A stretch of DNA of 64,000 bases from Kosakonia arachidis. GTDB lineage: Bacteria; Pseudomonadota; Gammaproteobacteria; Enterobacterales; Enterobacteriaceae. A program made the position numbers and the translations under genes. Positions 27,164-37,901 of the stretch are shown one piece after another. A model generated the notes under the pieces. That model was not told the origin of the DNA and ran no database searches. It was given only the letters and a program-made list of their open reading frames with translations. Location: contig NZ_FPAU01000001.1 in the NCBI RefSeq assembly GCF_900116535.1, forward strand, positions 852,813-916,812. The letters are read 5' to 3'. Each line of letters begins with the position of its first letter. Within the stretch, counting starts at the first letter, position 1.

Positions 27164-27819
27164 TGACCACATTTACTGACTGGGACATTATCCGCAACCT
27201 GCTGCTGGCCGGGCGCTGGACGGTGTTGTTGTCGTTGGTGGCGTTTCTGGGCGGTACGTTGGTAACGTTGCCGCTGTTGCTGCTGCGACTCACTGGCGGG
27301 CGTCAGGTGAAACGCCTGATCCGCGCGTATATCGAACTGTTCCAGGGCACACCGCTGTTAATGCAGTTATTCCTCGCCTTTTTCGGTGTGGCGCTGTTTG
27401 GCATCGATGTGTCGCCCTGGACGGCGGCCTCGTTGGCGCTGACGTTTTATACCAGCGCGTTTTTACTGGATATTGGCTATGGCAGCATTCGTGCGCTGCC
27501 GAAAGGGCAATGGGAAGCCTCTCGTTGCCTGGGGCTGAGCTTTGGTCAGACGTTATTCCGCGTGGTGGCACCGCAGGCATTGCGCATCGCTATTGCGCCA
27601 ACGGTCGGATTTGCCGTGCAGGTGATAAAAGGCACTGCGCTTTCGTCAATCATTGGTTTTGTTGAATTGACCAAGGCCGGGACGATGCTGACGAACGTCA
27701 CTTATCAGCCGTTTAAAGTCTTTGCGCTGGTGGCGCTGGGCTACTTCATTTTGTGCTATCCGCTGTCCCGTTACAGCCGTTACCTGGAGAATAAATTCAA
27801 TGCCTCTCATCACCATTAA
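27160..27819 (+). CDS. hpxH: ABC permease of the polar amino-acid type (2)
   Basis: 219 residues from ATG 27160 (another ATG follows at 27163). Five or so membrane spans, ELFQGTPLLMQLFLAFFG near 58 and EAA loop EASRCLGLSFGQTLFRVVAP near 117. Start overlaps hpxG and end overlaps hpxI by 20 bases, so the transporter genes are tightly coupled. Confidence 0.84.
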   Translation: MMTTFTDWDIIRNLLLAGRWTVLLSLVAFLGGTLVTLPLLLLRLTGGRQVKRLIRAYIELFQGTPLLMQLFLAFFGVALFGIDVSPWTAASLALTFYTSAFLLDIGYGSIRALPKGQWEASRCLGLSFGQTLFRVVAPQALRIAIAPTVGFAVQVIKGTALSSIIGFVELTKAGTMLTNVTYQPFKVFALVALGYFILCYPLSRYSRYLENKFNASHHH

Positions 27820-28537
27820 TCAGGTACAGAAGTACTACGGCGACAACCACGTGCTGAAGGGTGTCGATCTGGACATCGATATGGGCGAGGTGATCTCGAT
27901 CATTGGCCGTAGCGGATCGGGTAAAAGCACACTGCTGCGTTGTATTAACGGCCTCGAAGGCTACCAGGACGGAAGCATTAAGCTGGGTGGCGTGACCATT
28001 ACTGACCGTGATTCACAGGCGCGCGAGATCAGCCGCTCCATTGGGATGGTGTTCCAGAACTTTAATCTGTTCCCGCATATGACCGCACTGGAGAACGTCA
28101 TGCTGGCACCACGTCGGGTGCTGAAAAAAAGCGCCGCCGAGTGTCGCGAACTGGCGCAACGGATGCTGGAGAAAGTAGGGCTTGGCGACCGCCTCGATTA
28201 CTACCCGGCGAATCTCTCTGGCGGCCAGCAGCAACGCGTAGCGATCGCCCGTGCGCTGGCGATGTCGCCGAAAGTTTTACTCTGTGACGAGATAACCTCC
28301 GCGCTCGATCCCGAACTGGTGGGCGAAGTACTGAAAGTGCTGGAACAACTGGCCGCCGAAGGGATGACGCTGATCCTCGTCACTCATGAAATGAATTTTG
28401 CCCGCGAAGTGGGCGACCGCGTGGTGTTTATGCATCAGGGGCGGGTGTGGGAGCAGGGCGACAGCAAAACGCTGTTTGCCAGCCCGCAGACCACCGAGCT
28501 GAAGCAGTTTATCTCTTCCGTGCGCGGTCTTAATTAA
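27800..28537 (+). CDS. hpxI: ABC transporter ATPase
   Basis: 245 residues from ATG 27800; the longer frame reads the hpxH gene out of frame. Walker A GRSGSGKST near 36-44, signature LSGGQQQR near 138, Walker B VLLCDEITSALD near 158, switch His in LVTHEMNFA. DEI replaces the more usual DEP, which leaves catalytic residues intact. Energises HpxFGH import. Confidence 0.86.
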   Translation: MPLITINQVQKYYGDNHVLKGVDLDIDMGEVISIIGRSGSGKSTLLRCINGLEGYQDGSIKLGGVTITDRDSQAREISRSIGMVFQNFNLFPHMTALENVMLAPRRVLKKSAAECRELAQRMLEKVGLGDRLDYYPANLSGGQQQRVAIARALAMSPKVLLCDEITSALDPELVGEVLKVLEQLAAEGMTLILVTHEMNFAREVGDRVVFMHQGRVWEQGDSKTLFASPQTTELKQFISSVRGLN

Positions 28538-28552
28538 TGTAAGGAATTTCAG

Positions 28553-29791
28553 ATGGATATCGCTCAATTTCCGCAAATCAATCCACCGCAACGTCTGTTG
28601 ATGGGACCGGGGCCAATCAATGCTGACCCGCGCGTACTTCGCGCCATGTCGAGCCAACTGATCGGCCAGTACGATCCGGCGATGACCCACTATATGAATG
28701 AGGTGATGGCACTTTATCGTGGCGTGTTCCGTACGGAAAACCGCTGGACGATGCTGATTGACGGCACATCTCGCGCTGGAATAGAGGCGATCCTCATTTC
28801 CGCAATCCGGCCGGGCGATAAAGTGCTGGTACCGGTGTTTGGTCGCTTTGGTCATCTGCTGTGTGAAATCGCCCGCCGCTGCCGCGCCGACGTGCATACC
28901 ATTGAAGTCCCGTGGGGCGAGGTTTTCACACCGGATCAGATTGAAGATGCCATTAAGCGCGTGCGTCCGCGCCTGCTGTTAACGGTGCAGGGCGATACCT
29001 CAACCACCATGCTGCAACCGCTGGCGGAACTGGGTGCTATTTGCCGTCGCTACGATGTGCTGTTTTACACGGATGCAACCGCTTCACTCGGCGGAAATGC
29101 GCTGGAAACCGATGCCTGGCAGTTGGATGCCGTCTCCGCGGGGATGCAGAAGTGTCTGGGCGGGCCATCCGGTACGTCGCCCATTACCCTGAGTAGCCGT
29201 ATGGAGGAGGTTATCCGCCGCCGTAAATGTGTTGAAGAGGGCATTCGCACCGATGCGCATCTCGACGGTGTGGATGAGATGGTTTACTCCAACTATTTCG
29301 ATCTCGGCATGGTGATGGATTACTGGGGGCCGGAACGACTGAATCATCACACTGAAGCGACGACCGCGCTATTCGGCGCGCGTGAATGCGCACGGCTGAT
29401 CCTGCAAGAGGGGCTCGATAATGGCATTGCGCGTCATAAGCTGCATGGCGATGCGTTGCTGAAAGGGATTCAGGCGATGGGGCTTGAGGCCTACGGCGAT
29501 TTGCAACATAAGATGAACAATGTGCTGGGCGTCGTCATTCCGCAGGGCGTGAACGGTGACCAGGTACGCAAATTGATGCTGGAGGATTTCGGTATTGAGA
29601 TCGGCACCTCTTTCGGCCCGCTGCATGGCAAAGTGTGGCGTATCGGCACCATGGGCTACAACGCGCGTAAAGCCTGTGTGATGAACACCCTGAGCGCTCT
29701 GGAGTCGGTGCTGAATTACCTGAAATTCGCCACCACGCAAGGGGCGGCGATGCAGGCCGCGTGGGATCACTATCGCTGCGAGGACGTGTGA
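28553..29791 (+). CDS. hpxJ: (S)-ureidoglycine-glyoxylate aminotransferase
   Basis: 412 residues, class V PLP aminotransferase. MGPGPINADPRV near 17-28 and the PLP lysine K200 in SAGMQKCLGGPSG are clear. PucG-type enzymes move the amino group of ureidoglycine to glyoxylate, making oxalurate and glycine. Position before allantoate amidohydrolase and after an importer supports this over serine-glyoxylate or alanine-glyoxylate activity. RBS TAAGGA; stop overlaps hpxK start by one base. Confidence 0.86.
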   Translation: MDIAQFPQINPPQRLLMGPGPINADPRVLRAMSSQLIGQYDPAMTHYMNEVMALYRGVFRTENRWTMLIDGTSRAGIEAILISAIRPGDKVLVPVFGRFGHLLCEIARRCRADVHTIEVPWGEVFTPDQIEDAIKRVRPRLLLTVQGDTSTTMLQPLAELGAICRRYDVLFYTDATASLGGNALETDAWQLDAVSAGMQKCLGGPSGTSPITLSSRMEEVIRRRKCVEEGIRTDAHLDGVDEMVYSNYFDLGMVMDYWGPERLNHHTEATTALFGARECARLILQEGLDNGIARHKLHGDALLKGIQAMGLEAYGDLQHKMNNVLGVVIPQGVNGDQVRKLMLEDFGIEIGTSFGPLHGKVWRIGTMGYNARKACVMNTLSALESVLNYLKFATTQGAAMQAAWDHYRCEDV

Positions 29792-31038
29792 TGATTCAAC
29801 TGGCACGCCTCGAGGCGGCAGTACGTGTGATGGCCCGCGCCGATGAGTTGGCCGCGATCAGTGAAACCCCGGACGCGCTGACCCGGGTTTATCTTTCCGC
29901 ACAGCATTTACAGGCTAACCAACGGGTTGCTGAATGGATGCGCGAGGCGGGAATGCTCGTCTGGCAGGATAGCGTGGGCAATATTTGTGGTCGCTATGAA
30001 GCGGCACAGGAAGGCGCTCCGGCGGTGTTGCTTGGTTCGCATCTTGATACTGTGCGTAACGCCGGGCGTTATGACGGGATGCTCGGAGTCCTGACAGCCA
30101 TCGAAGTGGTGCAGAGCCTGCATCAGCAGGAATTACGTCTGGCGCAAGCGATTGAGATTGTCGGTTTTTGTGATGAAGAGGGAACGCGTTTTGGCATCAC
30201 GTTGCTGGGAAGCCGTGGGCTGACTGGAAGCTGGCCAGCGCACTGGCTCACGCAAACTGATGCGGAGGGGACGAGCGTGGCACAGGCGATGGTAAATGCC
30301 GGGCTGGATCCGTACAGGATCCCGCAGGCGGCGCGTGATGCGGCGGCCTTCAGCAGCTATCTCGAATTGCATATTGAGCAAGGGCCGTGTCTGGAACAGG
30401 CGGGGTTGGCGCTGGGGGTGGTCGAGGCGATCAATGGCGCGCGCAGGCTGAATTGCCGCTTTACCGGTGAGGCCGGACATGCTGGCACGGTGCCGATGAA
30501 TCACCGGAAAGATGCGCTGGCCGCGGCTGCCGAATGGATAATCGCAGTTGAGCGCACCACACAACAGCGAGGCGGTAATCTGGTGGCGACCGTGGGAAAT
30601 ATGCGGGTTCTGCCTGGTGCGGTGAACGTCATCCCTGGCGAGGTGTCATTGTCGCTCGATATCCGCGGCCCGCAGGATGCGCCACTTGATGCTTTGCTCA
30701 ATGAATTGCTGGCGGTGGCACAGGCCATTGCAGCGCGCCGCCATCTGCAATTTAGCGCCGAGGAGTTTTACCGTATTGCCGCCACGCCTTGTAATCAAAA
30801 GCTGCAAACCCTGCTTGCTGATGCGGTTCAGGTTGTGCAGGGCGAGACGCTGTCGTTACCCAGCGGCGCAGGGCATGATGCCATCGCTATGGCGGAACGC
30901 TGGCCAGTGGGTATGCTGTTTGTGCGCTGCAAAGGCGGAATTAGCCATCATCCGGCGGAATCGGTACTGGTAGACGATGTCGCACTGGCCATTGATGCCT
31001 TCAGCCGCGCGGTGAATGTGTTGGCCGCCGCAGAATAA
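29791..31038 (+). CDS. hpxK: Allantoate amidohydrolase
   Basis: 415 residues, M20-type metal amidohydrolase. GSHLDTVRNAGRYDGMLGV near 79-97 (His and Asp metal ligands), DEEGTRFG near 128, HIEQGPCLE near 193 and the late GAGHDA near 360. It hydrolyses allantoate to ureidoglycine, CO2 and ammonia, giving the substrate of HpxJ. ATG 29791 overlaps the hpxJ TGA. No ureidoglycine aminohydrolase is nearby, which fits transamination as the next step. Last gene of the hpxF-K operon. Confidence 0.9.
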   Translation: MIQLARLEAAVRVMARADELAAISETPDALTRVYLSAQHLQANQRVAEWMREAGMLVWQDSVGNICGRYEAAQEGAPAVLLGSHLDTVRNAGRYDGMLGVLTAIEVVQSLHQQELRLAQAIEIVGFCDEEGTRFGITLLGSRGLTGSWPAHWLTQTDAEGTSVAQAMVNAGLDPYRIPQAARDAAAFSSYLELHIEQGPCLEQAGLALGVVEAINGARRLNCRFTGEAGHAGTVPMNHRKDALAAAAEWIIAVERTTQQRGGNLVATVGNMRVLPGAVNVIPGEVSLSLDIRGPQDAPLDALLNELLAVAQAIAARRHLQFSAEEFYRIAATPCNQKLQTLLADAVQVVQGETLSLPSGAGHDAIAMAERWPVGMLFVRCKGGISHHPAESVLVDDVALAIDAFSRAVNVLAAAE

Positions 31039-31118
31039 CCTGCGCGGTGGTGGGTTTTGACCTGACGGGAGGTGATGGGCTGTTCGCTGCGTTGTGTTGT
31101 GGAAACCCGACTCCTGAT

Positions 31119-32012
31119 TTAGATCGGCGGAAACAGTGAAAATGCCGCTTTCATCTCTTTCACCTCTTCGCCAGGGCTGCGACCAAACAGACGGCGGAAT
31201 TCACGATTAAACTGCGAGGGGCTTTCATAACCCACGCGGAATGCTGCACTTGCGGCGGTCAAATTATCGCGGATCATCATTAGCCGTGCCTGGTTAAGCC
31301 GAACCGATTTGATGTATTGCAGCGGTGAAGTCCCGGTCACGGTTTTAAAGTGTTTATGGAAAGCGGGCACACTTAAACCGATGTCGTTTGCAAGCCGGGT
31401 GACGTGCAGCGGTTGCATAAACTCGGTGTGGATTCGCTGCAGGACGCGGGAGATAGCGGCGAACTGTCCCTGGCTGGCCAGCGCGGCGCGTATCGCACCG
31501 CCTCGCGCGCCCATCAAAACCCGATAATACAGTTCGCGAACGATCTGCGGGCCAAGGATTTTGGCCTCCTGTGGTGATGTCAGCACTCGCAGTAACCGAA
31601 GCGTAGTCTCCGCCAATTCGGGTTCCAGCGGCGTGGAAATGATCCCTTCCGGCGCAGTGGTCACCGATAGGACTGAATGCTCCAGCTCACCCATTAACTC
31701 CAGCAACACCCTCATTTCCAGCCGCACGGTAATAGCCAGCAGAGGCTCTTCTGCACTGGCTTCCGTTTCGGTAGAGAAGGGCAGCGGCACAGAAAGCACC
31801 AGGTAATGTTGTTTATCGTAGTGGTAAACCTGATCGGCCAAATAACCGCGTTTATATCCCTGGCAGACAATCACGATGCATGGCTCATAGACGACCGGCG
31901 TGCGTCCCAACGGGCGATCCGCGCGCATGAAACGTACAGTTTCCAGCCGCGAACACGTATACCCCTCGTTGGGCGCGAGGCTGCTGAGCAGCGACACCAT
32001 TTCAGTGCTCAT
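31119..32012 (-). CDS. AraC-family regulator (AraC_N type)
   Basis: 297 residues from ATG 32012 with RBS AAGAGAG; upstream ATGs lack support. N-terminal cupin-like AraC_N domain (about 20-170, VVYEPCIVIVCQGYKRGYL near 45-63), then two HTH motifs in the last 100 residues (VTRLANDIGLSVPAFHKHF and AASAAFRVGYESPSQFNREF). It resembles YqhC-like regulators that control an adjacent oxidoreductase. It is divergent from the SDR gene at 32175, its likely target. Effector unknown, possibly an aldehyde. Confidence 0.82.
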   Translation of the reverse strand: MSTEMVSLLSSLAPNEGYTCSRLETVRFMRADRPLGRTPVVYEPCIVIVCQGYKRGYLADQVYHYDKQHYLVLSVPLPFSTETEASAEEPLLAITVRLEMRVLLELMGELEHSVLSVTTAPEGIISTPLEPELAETTLRLLRVLTSPQEAKILGPQIVRELYYRVLMGARGGAIRAALASQGQFAAISRVLQRIHTEFMQPLHVTRLANDIGLSVPAFHKHFKTVTGTSPLQYIKSVRLNQARLMMIRDNLTAASAAFRVGYESPSQFNREFRRLFGRSPGEEVKEMKAAFSLFPPI

Positions 32013-32174
32013 GGTTTCTCTCTTCATTACAATTAAGCAACTATTCTGCCGTTTTGCGCCCGTTATGTGAACAAGCCAAAGAGAAACAGGCAATCATCAG
32101 AGAAGAATGGGCCTGTTTTGTCTCCCCCTCGCCGCCTACTCTGTGGCGGGTGACACTACACAGGAAAAAACGGT

Positions 32175-32891
32175 ATGAAGAAGCGCAAAATTATCCTGCT
32201 GACCGGTGCCAGTAGTGGTATTGGTGAAGCCACTGTGCGGCAACTGGTACAGGAAGGGCATCATGTGATTATCGGCGCACGGCGACTGGCAAAGTTACAG
32301 CGTTTGCAGGAGGAGCTGGACAATATCGATGCGCTGCAGGTGGATGTAATACAGGCTGGCGATCTGCAACGGATGGCGGATTTTGCGCAGTCGACCTATG
32401 GACGCATCGATGTGCTGATCAATAACGCCGGGATTATGCCTCTCTCGCCGTTGGCGGCGCGGAAAGTGGACGAGTGGCGACAAACCCTCGATGTTAATGT
32501 GCACGGCGTTCTCAATGGTATTGCTGCGGTGCTGCCAGTTATGGAACAGCAGGGCGGTGGGCAGATCATCAATGTGGCGTCAATTGGCGCACATACTGTT
32601 TTCCCCTCGTCAGCGGTCTATTGTGCCAGTAAATTCGCGGTCCGCGCCATCTCCGACGGATTGCGCCAGGAGACGGAAACGATCCGCGTTACCGTCATCA
32701 GCCCCGGCGTGGTGCAATCGGAACTAGCCGATCACATCACCGATGAAGGTACAAAAGCGGCGATGGAGGAATTTCGTCGTCATGCGCTGCCCGCAGACGC
32801 AATCGCTAAAGCCATTGCGTGGGCTATCGCACAGCCGGATGGCGTCGATGTCAGCGAAATGATTGTTCGCCCCACACAAAGCCCACATTGA
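32175..32891 (+). CDS. Short-chain dehydrogenase/reductase
   Basis: 238 residues, classical SDR. TGASSGIG (10-17) binds NADP(H), with arginines after beta-2 (GARR) favouring NADP. NNAG near 85, catalytic Ser in NVASIGAH near 137, YCASK near 151. Substrate unknown; oxidoreductase of this type next to an AraC_N regulator are often aldehyde or ketone responsive. RBS AGGAAA before ATG. Not obviously part of purine metabolism. Confidence 0.85.
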   Translation: MKKRKIILLTGASSGIGEATVRQLVQEGHHVIIGARRLAKLQRLQEELDNIDALQVDVIQAGDLQRMADFAQSTYGRIDVLINNAGIMPLSPLAARKVDEWRQTLDVNVHGVLNGIAAVLPVMEQQGGGQIINVASIGAHTVFPSSAVYCASKFAVRAISDGLRQETETIRVTVISPGVVQSELADHITDEGTKAAMEEFRRHALPADAIAKAIAWAIAQPDGVDVSEMIVRPTQSPH

Positions 32892-32923
32892 GGAGGCGTA
32901 AAGGGATAAAAAGTCGGGTTTGT

Positions 32924-33004
32924 CACTGGCGCAGCGCGAAGGGTGGGGTGAGCCTATTTTTGGCGATCCCGAGGTTTTTTTGAAACTCACCTTTTGCGCC
33001 AGTG
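32924..33004. repeat. Long imperfect inverted repeat between SDR gene and agp
   Basis: CACTGGCGCA (32924-32933) pairs perfectly with TGCGCCAGTG (32995-33004), and inside it GGTGAG (32947-32952) pairs with CTCACC (32986-32991). The arms enclose a T-rich loop. It could be a small palindromic repeat element or a transcript-end structure; I recognise no family. Confidence 0.6.
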
Positions 33005-33086
33005 CACACTCCGGACAACCGTACCCGGCGAAATGTCATAAATGTGTCACAATCTTTGCTTTCAGGCCGTGAAACGAGGGAAAAGA

Positions 33087-34325
33087 ATGAAAAAGCTGAT
33101 TAGGGTAAGTGCGATGGCGATTGCTATGTCCGCACCGGTCGCGTTGGCGCAGGAAATACCCCAGGGCTATCAATTACAACAGATTTTGATCATGAGCCGC
33201 CACAACCTGCGTGCGCCGTTAGCCAATAACGGCAGCGTTCTGGAACAATCGACGCCAAACCGCTGGCCGCAGTGGGATGTACCGGGCGGCGAGTTGACCA
33301 CCAAAGGCGGCGTACTGGAAGTGTATATGGGCCATTTTATGCGCGAATGGCTGGTCAAAGAACAGTTGTTGAAAGCGGGAGAGTGTCCATCCGCAAACAG
33401 TGTCTATGTCTGGGCCAACAGCCTGCAACGCACGGTGGCTACGGCACAGTTCTTCACCAACGGCGCGTTTCCCGGCTGTGATGTTCAGGTTCATCATCAG
33501 GAAAAAATGGGCACCATGGATCCCACTTTCAATCCGGTGATCACTGAGGATTCGGCTGAATTCAGTCAACAGGCAGTCAACGCAATGGAGGCACAGCGCC
33601 AGAAGTTTGCGCTGAATGACAGTTACCAGTTGCTGGAAAAAATTACGCGCTATCGCACCTCTCCGGCCTGTAAAGAGAAACAGCAATGCTCGCTCACCAA
33701 TGAGAAAGATACCTTTAGCGCAAAATATCAGCAAGAACCGGGCGTGTCCGGGCCGCTGAAAGTCGGCAATTCGCTGGTGGACGCTTTTACGTTGCAATAT
33801 TACGAAGGTTTCCCGCTGGATCAGGTGGCGTGGGGAGAGATTAAAAACGATGCGCAATGGCGCGAATTATCGAAGCTGAAAAACAGTTATCAGGACACGC
33901 TGTTCACCTCGCCGGAAGTGGCGCGCAATGTCGCAAAACCACTGGTGAAATACCTCGACAAAACGCTGGTGGAAGAGGCAAGCAGCGCACCGAAAATCAC
34001 TGTTCTTGTCGGACATGATTCCAACATTGCTTCCCTGCTGACCGCGCTCAATTTCGAGCCTTACCAGTTGCATAACCAGTACGAGCGTACGCCGATAGGC
34101 GGCAAAATTGTGTTCCAGCGTTGGCATGACACAGCGGGTAAACGCGATGTCATGAAAATTGAATACGTTTATCAAAGCACAGAACAACTGCGAAACACCG
34201 AGCCGTTATCGCTGGCTTCTCCGGCGCAGCGCGTCACTCTGGCGCTGAAAGGTTGCCCGGTAGACAGCAATGGTTTCTGCCCGGTAGATAAATTTAATGC
34301 GCTGATGCGTGATGCGGCGAAATGA
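33087..34325 (+). CDS. agp: Periplasmic glucose-1-phosphatase
   Basis: 412 residues from ATG 33087, with RBS GAGGG and a signal peptide (1-21, ...PVALA). Histidine-acid-phosphatase motifs: SRHNLRAP near 37-44 (catalytic H39) and HDSN near 311. Cysteines in the mature protein fit periplasmic disulphides. It removes phosphate from glucose-1-phosphate and can act on phytate. Neighbours yccJ-wrbA match E. coli order, though inverted relative to agp as there. Confidence 0.94.
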   Translation: MKKLIRVSAMAIAMSAPVALAQEIPQGYQLQQILIMSRHNLRAPLANNGSVLEQSTPNRWPQWDVPGGELTTKGGVLEVYMGHFMREWLVKEQLLKAGECPSANSVYVWANSLQRTVATAQFFTNGAFPGCDVQVHHQEKMGTMDPTFNPVITEDSAEFSQQAVNAMEAQRQKFALNDSYQLLEKITRYRTSPACKEKQQCSLTNEKDTFSAKYQQEPGVSGPLKVGNSLVDAFTLQYYEGFPLDQVAWGEIKNDAQWRELSKLKNSYQDTLFTSPEVARNVAKPLVKYLDKTLVEEASSAPKITVLVGHDSNIASLLTALNFEPYQLHNQYERTPIGGKIVFQRWHDTAGKRDVMKIEYVYQSTEQLRNTEPLSLASPAQRVTLALKGCPVDSNGFCPVDKFNALMRDAAK

Positions 34326-34330
34326 AAAAA

Positions 34331-34350
34331 GCCCCCGCAGAGGCGGGGGC
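34331..34350 (-). terminator. Terminator of wrbA-yccJ (shared hairpin with agp)
   Basis: GCCCCCGC-AGAG-GCGGGGGC. On the minus strand the stem is followed by six T, so it ends the wrbA-yccJ transcript; on the plus strand it directly follows agp but lacks a T run. Confidence 0.85.
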
Positions 34351-34358
34351 ATGAGTGG

Positions 34359-34586
34359 TTATACATTTTTCCGTTCTATCGTCTGTTCACCCCAGAAGAG
34401 TTCATCTTTGTCGGTTTTATCAAAGGCGCGAAGTAACACATCGTCGCTGCCTTCTTCCCAGATTTTCTCTGCCAGCACCTCGTCGTAATCGGCGATTTCA
34501 AAGATAGCCTCGGCGATCTCTGGCGAGGTATTGCGTAAACTGGCCCATTCACCGACGCGATGGGCTTTCGCTTCTTGAGTTGGCAT
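34359..34586 (-). CDS. yccJ: YccJ family small protein
   Basis: 75 residues, acidic. Matches E. coli YccJ in length and in its place after wrbA; conserved stretch [20 protein letters not shown]. No known catalytic motif. Co-transcribed with wrbA (20 bases apart; RBS AGGAG). In E. coli the pair is stress-induced. Function unknown. Confidence 0.92.
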   Translation of the reverse strand: MPTQEAKAHRVGEWASLRNTSPEIAEAIFEIADYDEVLAEKIWEEGSDDVLLRAFDKTDKDELFWGEQTIERKNV

Positions 34587-34606
34587 TTGTCTCCTCCTGA
34601 TGAAGG

Positions 34607-35597
<991 letters not shown>

Positions 35598-35771
35598 ATG
35601 GCAAACCATCGTGGTGGAGCAGGAAACTTCGCTGAAGACCGTGAAAGAGCATCAGCAGCAGGCCGCAAAGGTGGGCAACAAAGCGGGGGCAATTTCAAAA
35701 ACGATCCTCAGCGCGCATCTGAAGCCGGTAAAAAAGGGGGCAAAAATAGCCACGGTAGCCGCGAAAGCTAA
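35598..35771 (+). CDS. ymdF: KGG-repeat stress protein YmdF
   Basis: 57 residues, hydrophilic and Gly/Lys-rich, starting MANHRGGAGNFAEDRERA. Contains repeated (K/R)KGG motifs (GRKGGQQSGGNF, GKKGGKNSHG), the con-10/YciG-type stress signature. ATG 35598 is chosen for the strong RBS; the frame opens earlier without one. Role is poorly known, linked to stress and motility in relatives. Ends before a classical terminator. Confidence 0.92.
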   Translation: MANHRGGAGNFAEDRERASAAGRKGGQQSGGNFKNDPQRASEAGKKGGKNSHGSRES

Positions 35772-35812
35772 CGTCGGATATTGATAACTTTGCTGGTTGT
35801 CGTTATGCCCGC

Positions 35813-35839
35813 CGCCGGGGAACCCCGGCGGTTTTTTTG
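35813..35839 (+). terminator. Rho-independent terminator after ymdF
   Basis: Perfect 9-bp stem CCGCCGGGG-AA-CCCCGGCGG followed by seven T. Confidence 0.95.
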
Positions 35840-35898
35840 CGCTTGCGCAACCCGTCGCGCCAACGCACACTACGGGTTTTTCCTCTGGTCGGTGTGTT

Positions 35899-36822
35899 AT
35901 GTCCCTCTCTCGTTACGCCTTTACCATCAAACCCCAGGAAGCGTTACTGATTGTCATCACGCTATTCTGGGGCGGTACGTTTCTTGCGGTGCAGTATGCT
36001 GTGACAATGAGCGGCCCGTTTTTCTTTGTTGGTCTGCGTTTTGCCACCGCCGGTTTGGCCGTGGCGCTACTCTCATTGAGAGTCTTAAATGACATCACCT
36101 GGCTGGAAATAAAAGCGGGCGGGGTGATCGGTATCGCCATCGCCCTTGGCTACAGCCTGCAAACCTGGGGGCTGCAATTTATTCCCAGCAGTAAATCGGC
36201 ATTTATCACCGCCATGTATGTTCCGCTGGTGCCGCTGTTGCAGTGGTTGTGCCTGGGACGGATACCGGGGTTGATGCCGTGTATTGGGATCGCGCTGGCG
36301 TTTAGCGGGCTGTTGCTGCTGGCCGGGCCGGAAGGCAATATGCTGGCACTGGGGAAAGGTGAAATCATTACACTTGCCAGCGCGGTGGCGATTGCTGCCG
36401 AGATCATTCTGATCAGCGCCTGGGCCGGCAAAGTCGATGTCCGGCGGGTAACGGTGGTTCAGCTGCTGACGGCCTCGCTGGTGTCCTTTGCCGCCATGAT
36501 CCCTTCTGGCGAATCGATACCGACCCTGTCTCCGGGGCTGCTGCTTGTCGCTCTGGGATTGGGGATTTTCAGCGCCATTATTCAGGTCGTCATGAACTGG
36601 GCGCAGCGCAGCGTATCGCCCACACGGGCGACGGTGATTTACACGGGCGAACCGGTATGGGCAGGTGTATTTGGTCGTCTGGCCGGTGAGCGTTTGCCGC
36701 TGCTGACGCTGTTCGGTGGGGCATTAATTGTGCTGGGTGTGCTGGTCAGCGAACTGAAGCTGAAAAAGAAAAAAGCGCCGTTGCCAGCGCCTGAAAACAG
36801 CATTAAACAGTCGGAAGGTTAG
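35899..36822 (+). CDS. DMT-superfamily (EamA) transporter
   Basis: 307 residues from ATG 35899; the frame opens earlier across the terminator but without a start. Ten hydrophobic spans in two EamA repeats ([19 protein letters not shown] near 17; second repeat from about 150), lysine-rich tail. Substrate unknown. It lies where rutG (pyrimidine permease) would be in E. coli but in the opposite direction, and its last 20 bases overlap the end of rutF. It might export or import a metabolite; a link to pyrimidines is only positional. Confidence 0.83.
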   Translation: MSLSRYAFTIKPQEALLIVITLFWGGTFLAVQYAVTMSGPFFFVGLRFATAGLAVALLSLRVLNDITWLEIKAGGVIGIAIALGYSLQTWGLQFIPSSKSAFITAMYVPLVPLLQWLCLGRIPGLMPCIGIALAFSGLLLLAGPEGNMLALGKGEIITLASAVAIAAEIILISAWAGKVDVRRVTVVQLLTASLVSFAAMIPSGESIPTLSPGLLLVALGLGIFSAIIQVVMNWAQRSVSPTRATVIYTGEPVWAGVFGRLAGERLPLLTLFGGALIVLGVLVSELKLKKKKAPLPAPENSIKQSEG

Positions 36823-37300
36823 CTGGCAGGGCGTGATAACGCCGGTCAAACCACACCAGCCCTTCCGGCGTTGGATGACGGACAATATCAACGATCTGGC
36901 AAAACAGAATATCGTGCGTCCCAACGCTCACTACCTGGCTGATATGGCAGTCAAACGAGGCCAGCGCATTCGCCAGACGCGGACAGCCGGTTTCGCCTTG
37001 CTGCCAATGTGCTGCGGCAAAACGTTCATCCATCGGCGTTTTGCCGCCAAACAGATTCGACAAGCTTTCTTGTCCCGCCGCCAGCGTATTCACACACAGC
37101 GCCTGATTATTGCTGAATACCGGCCAGACAGACGCCGAACGGTTAAGGCACACCAGCAGCGTCGGCGGTGAGTCGGTCACACTGCACACGGCGCTGGCAG
37201 TGAAACCGGCACGGCCCGCCGGACCATCGGTAGTGATAATGTTGACCGCCGCGCCGACACAGGCCATCGCGTCGCGAAAGGTGGTGCTATCGATACTCAT
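36803..37300 (-). CDS. rutF: FMN reductase for RutA
   Basis: 165 residues from ATG 37300 (RBS GAGGG); longer frame is an artefact. Flavin-reductase family with [20 protein letters not shown] near 16-35 and [11 protein letters not shown] near 125. It regenerates reduced FMN for RutA. Last gene of rutABCDEF here; no rutG follows. Only 10 bases separate it from rutE. Confidence 0.95.
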   Translation of the reverse strand: MSIDSTTFRDAMACVGAAVNIITTDGPAGRAGFTASAVCSVTDSPPTLLVCLNRSASVWPVFSNNQALCVNTLAAGQESLSNLFGGKTPMDERFAAAHWQQGETGCPRLANALASFDCHISQVVSVGTHDILFCQIVDIVRHPTPEGLVWFDRRYHALPANLPTV

Positions 37301-37310
37301 AACATAACCC

Positions 37311-37901
37311 TCATGCAAACTGACAGACATCAGCAAAGGGCAAGCGCGGCAGCCGATCGTAGAGTTTGCTGGCATCGCCATAACCCATGTTGACCAGTAA
37401 GTTGCTGCGCCAGCCGTTGTCGGCAAAAAATGCGCTATCGACAACGGCGCGATCGAAGCCGGACATCGGGCCGGTATCCAGCCCCAGCGCCCGACAGGCG
37501 AAAATCAGGTAGGCCGCCTGCATGGAACTGTTGCGAAATGCCGTCTCCTCCGCCAGTTGCGGGCTGGAGGTGAACCAGCTCCGCGCATCGCCATGGGGAA
37601 ACAACACCGGCAATTGTTCATAAAATTCACTGTCCCAGGCAACGATAGCCGTCACCGGCGCACTGAGCGTTTTTGCCAGATTGCCGCTGGAAAGTGCCGG
37701 ACGCAGTTTCTCTTTACCTTCCGGTGTGCGGATAAACACTAACCGCGCCGGGCTGCAGTTGGCCGACGTTGGCCCCATTTTCAGCAGATCGTAAATCTGT
37801 TGCAGCGTCTCATCGCTAACCGACCGTTCCAGCCAGCCATTGTGGGTGCGCGCCTGGTTGAACAGGGTATCCAGCGCCGCAGCGTTAACGGCTTCGCTCA
37901 T
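37311..37901 (-). CDS. rutE: Malonic semialdehyde reductase
   Basis: 196 residues, nitroreductase-like fold; [35 protein letters not shown] N-terminus (positions 23-50) and [10 protein letters not shown] near 145. In the Rut pathway it reduces malonic semialdehyde to 3-hydroxypropionate. ATG overlaps the rutD stop by 4 bases. Confidence 0.95.
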   Translation of the reverse strand: MSEAVNAAALDTLFNQARTHNGWLERSVSDETLQQIYDLLKMGPTSANCSPARLVFIRTPEGKEKLRPALSSGNLAKTLSAPVTAIVAWDSEFYEQLPVLFPHGDARSWFTSSPQLAEETAFRNSSMQAAYLIFACRALGLDTGPMSGFDRAVVDSAFFADNGWRSNLLVNMGYGDASKLYDRLPRLPFADVCQFA

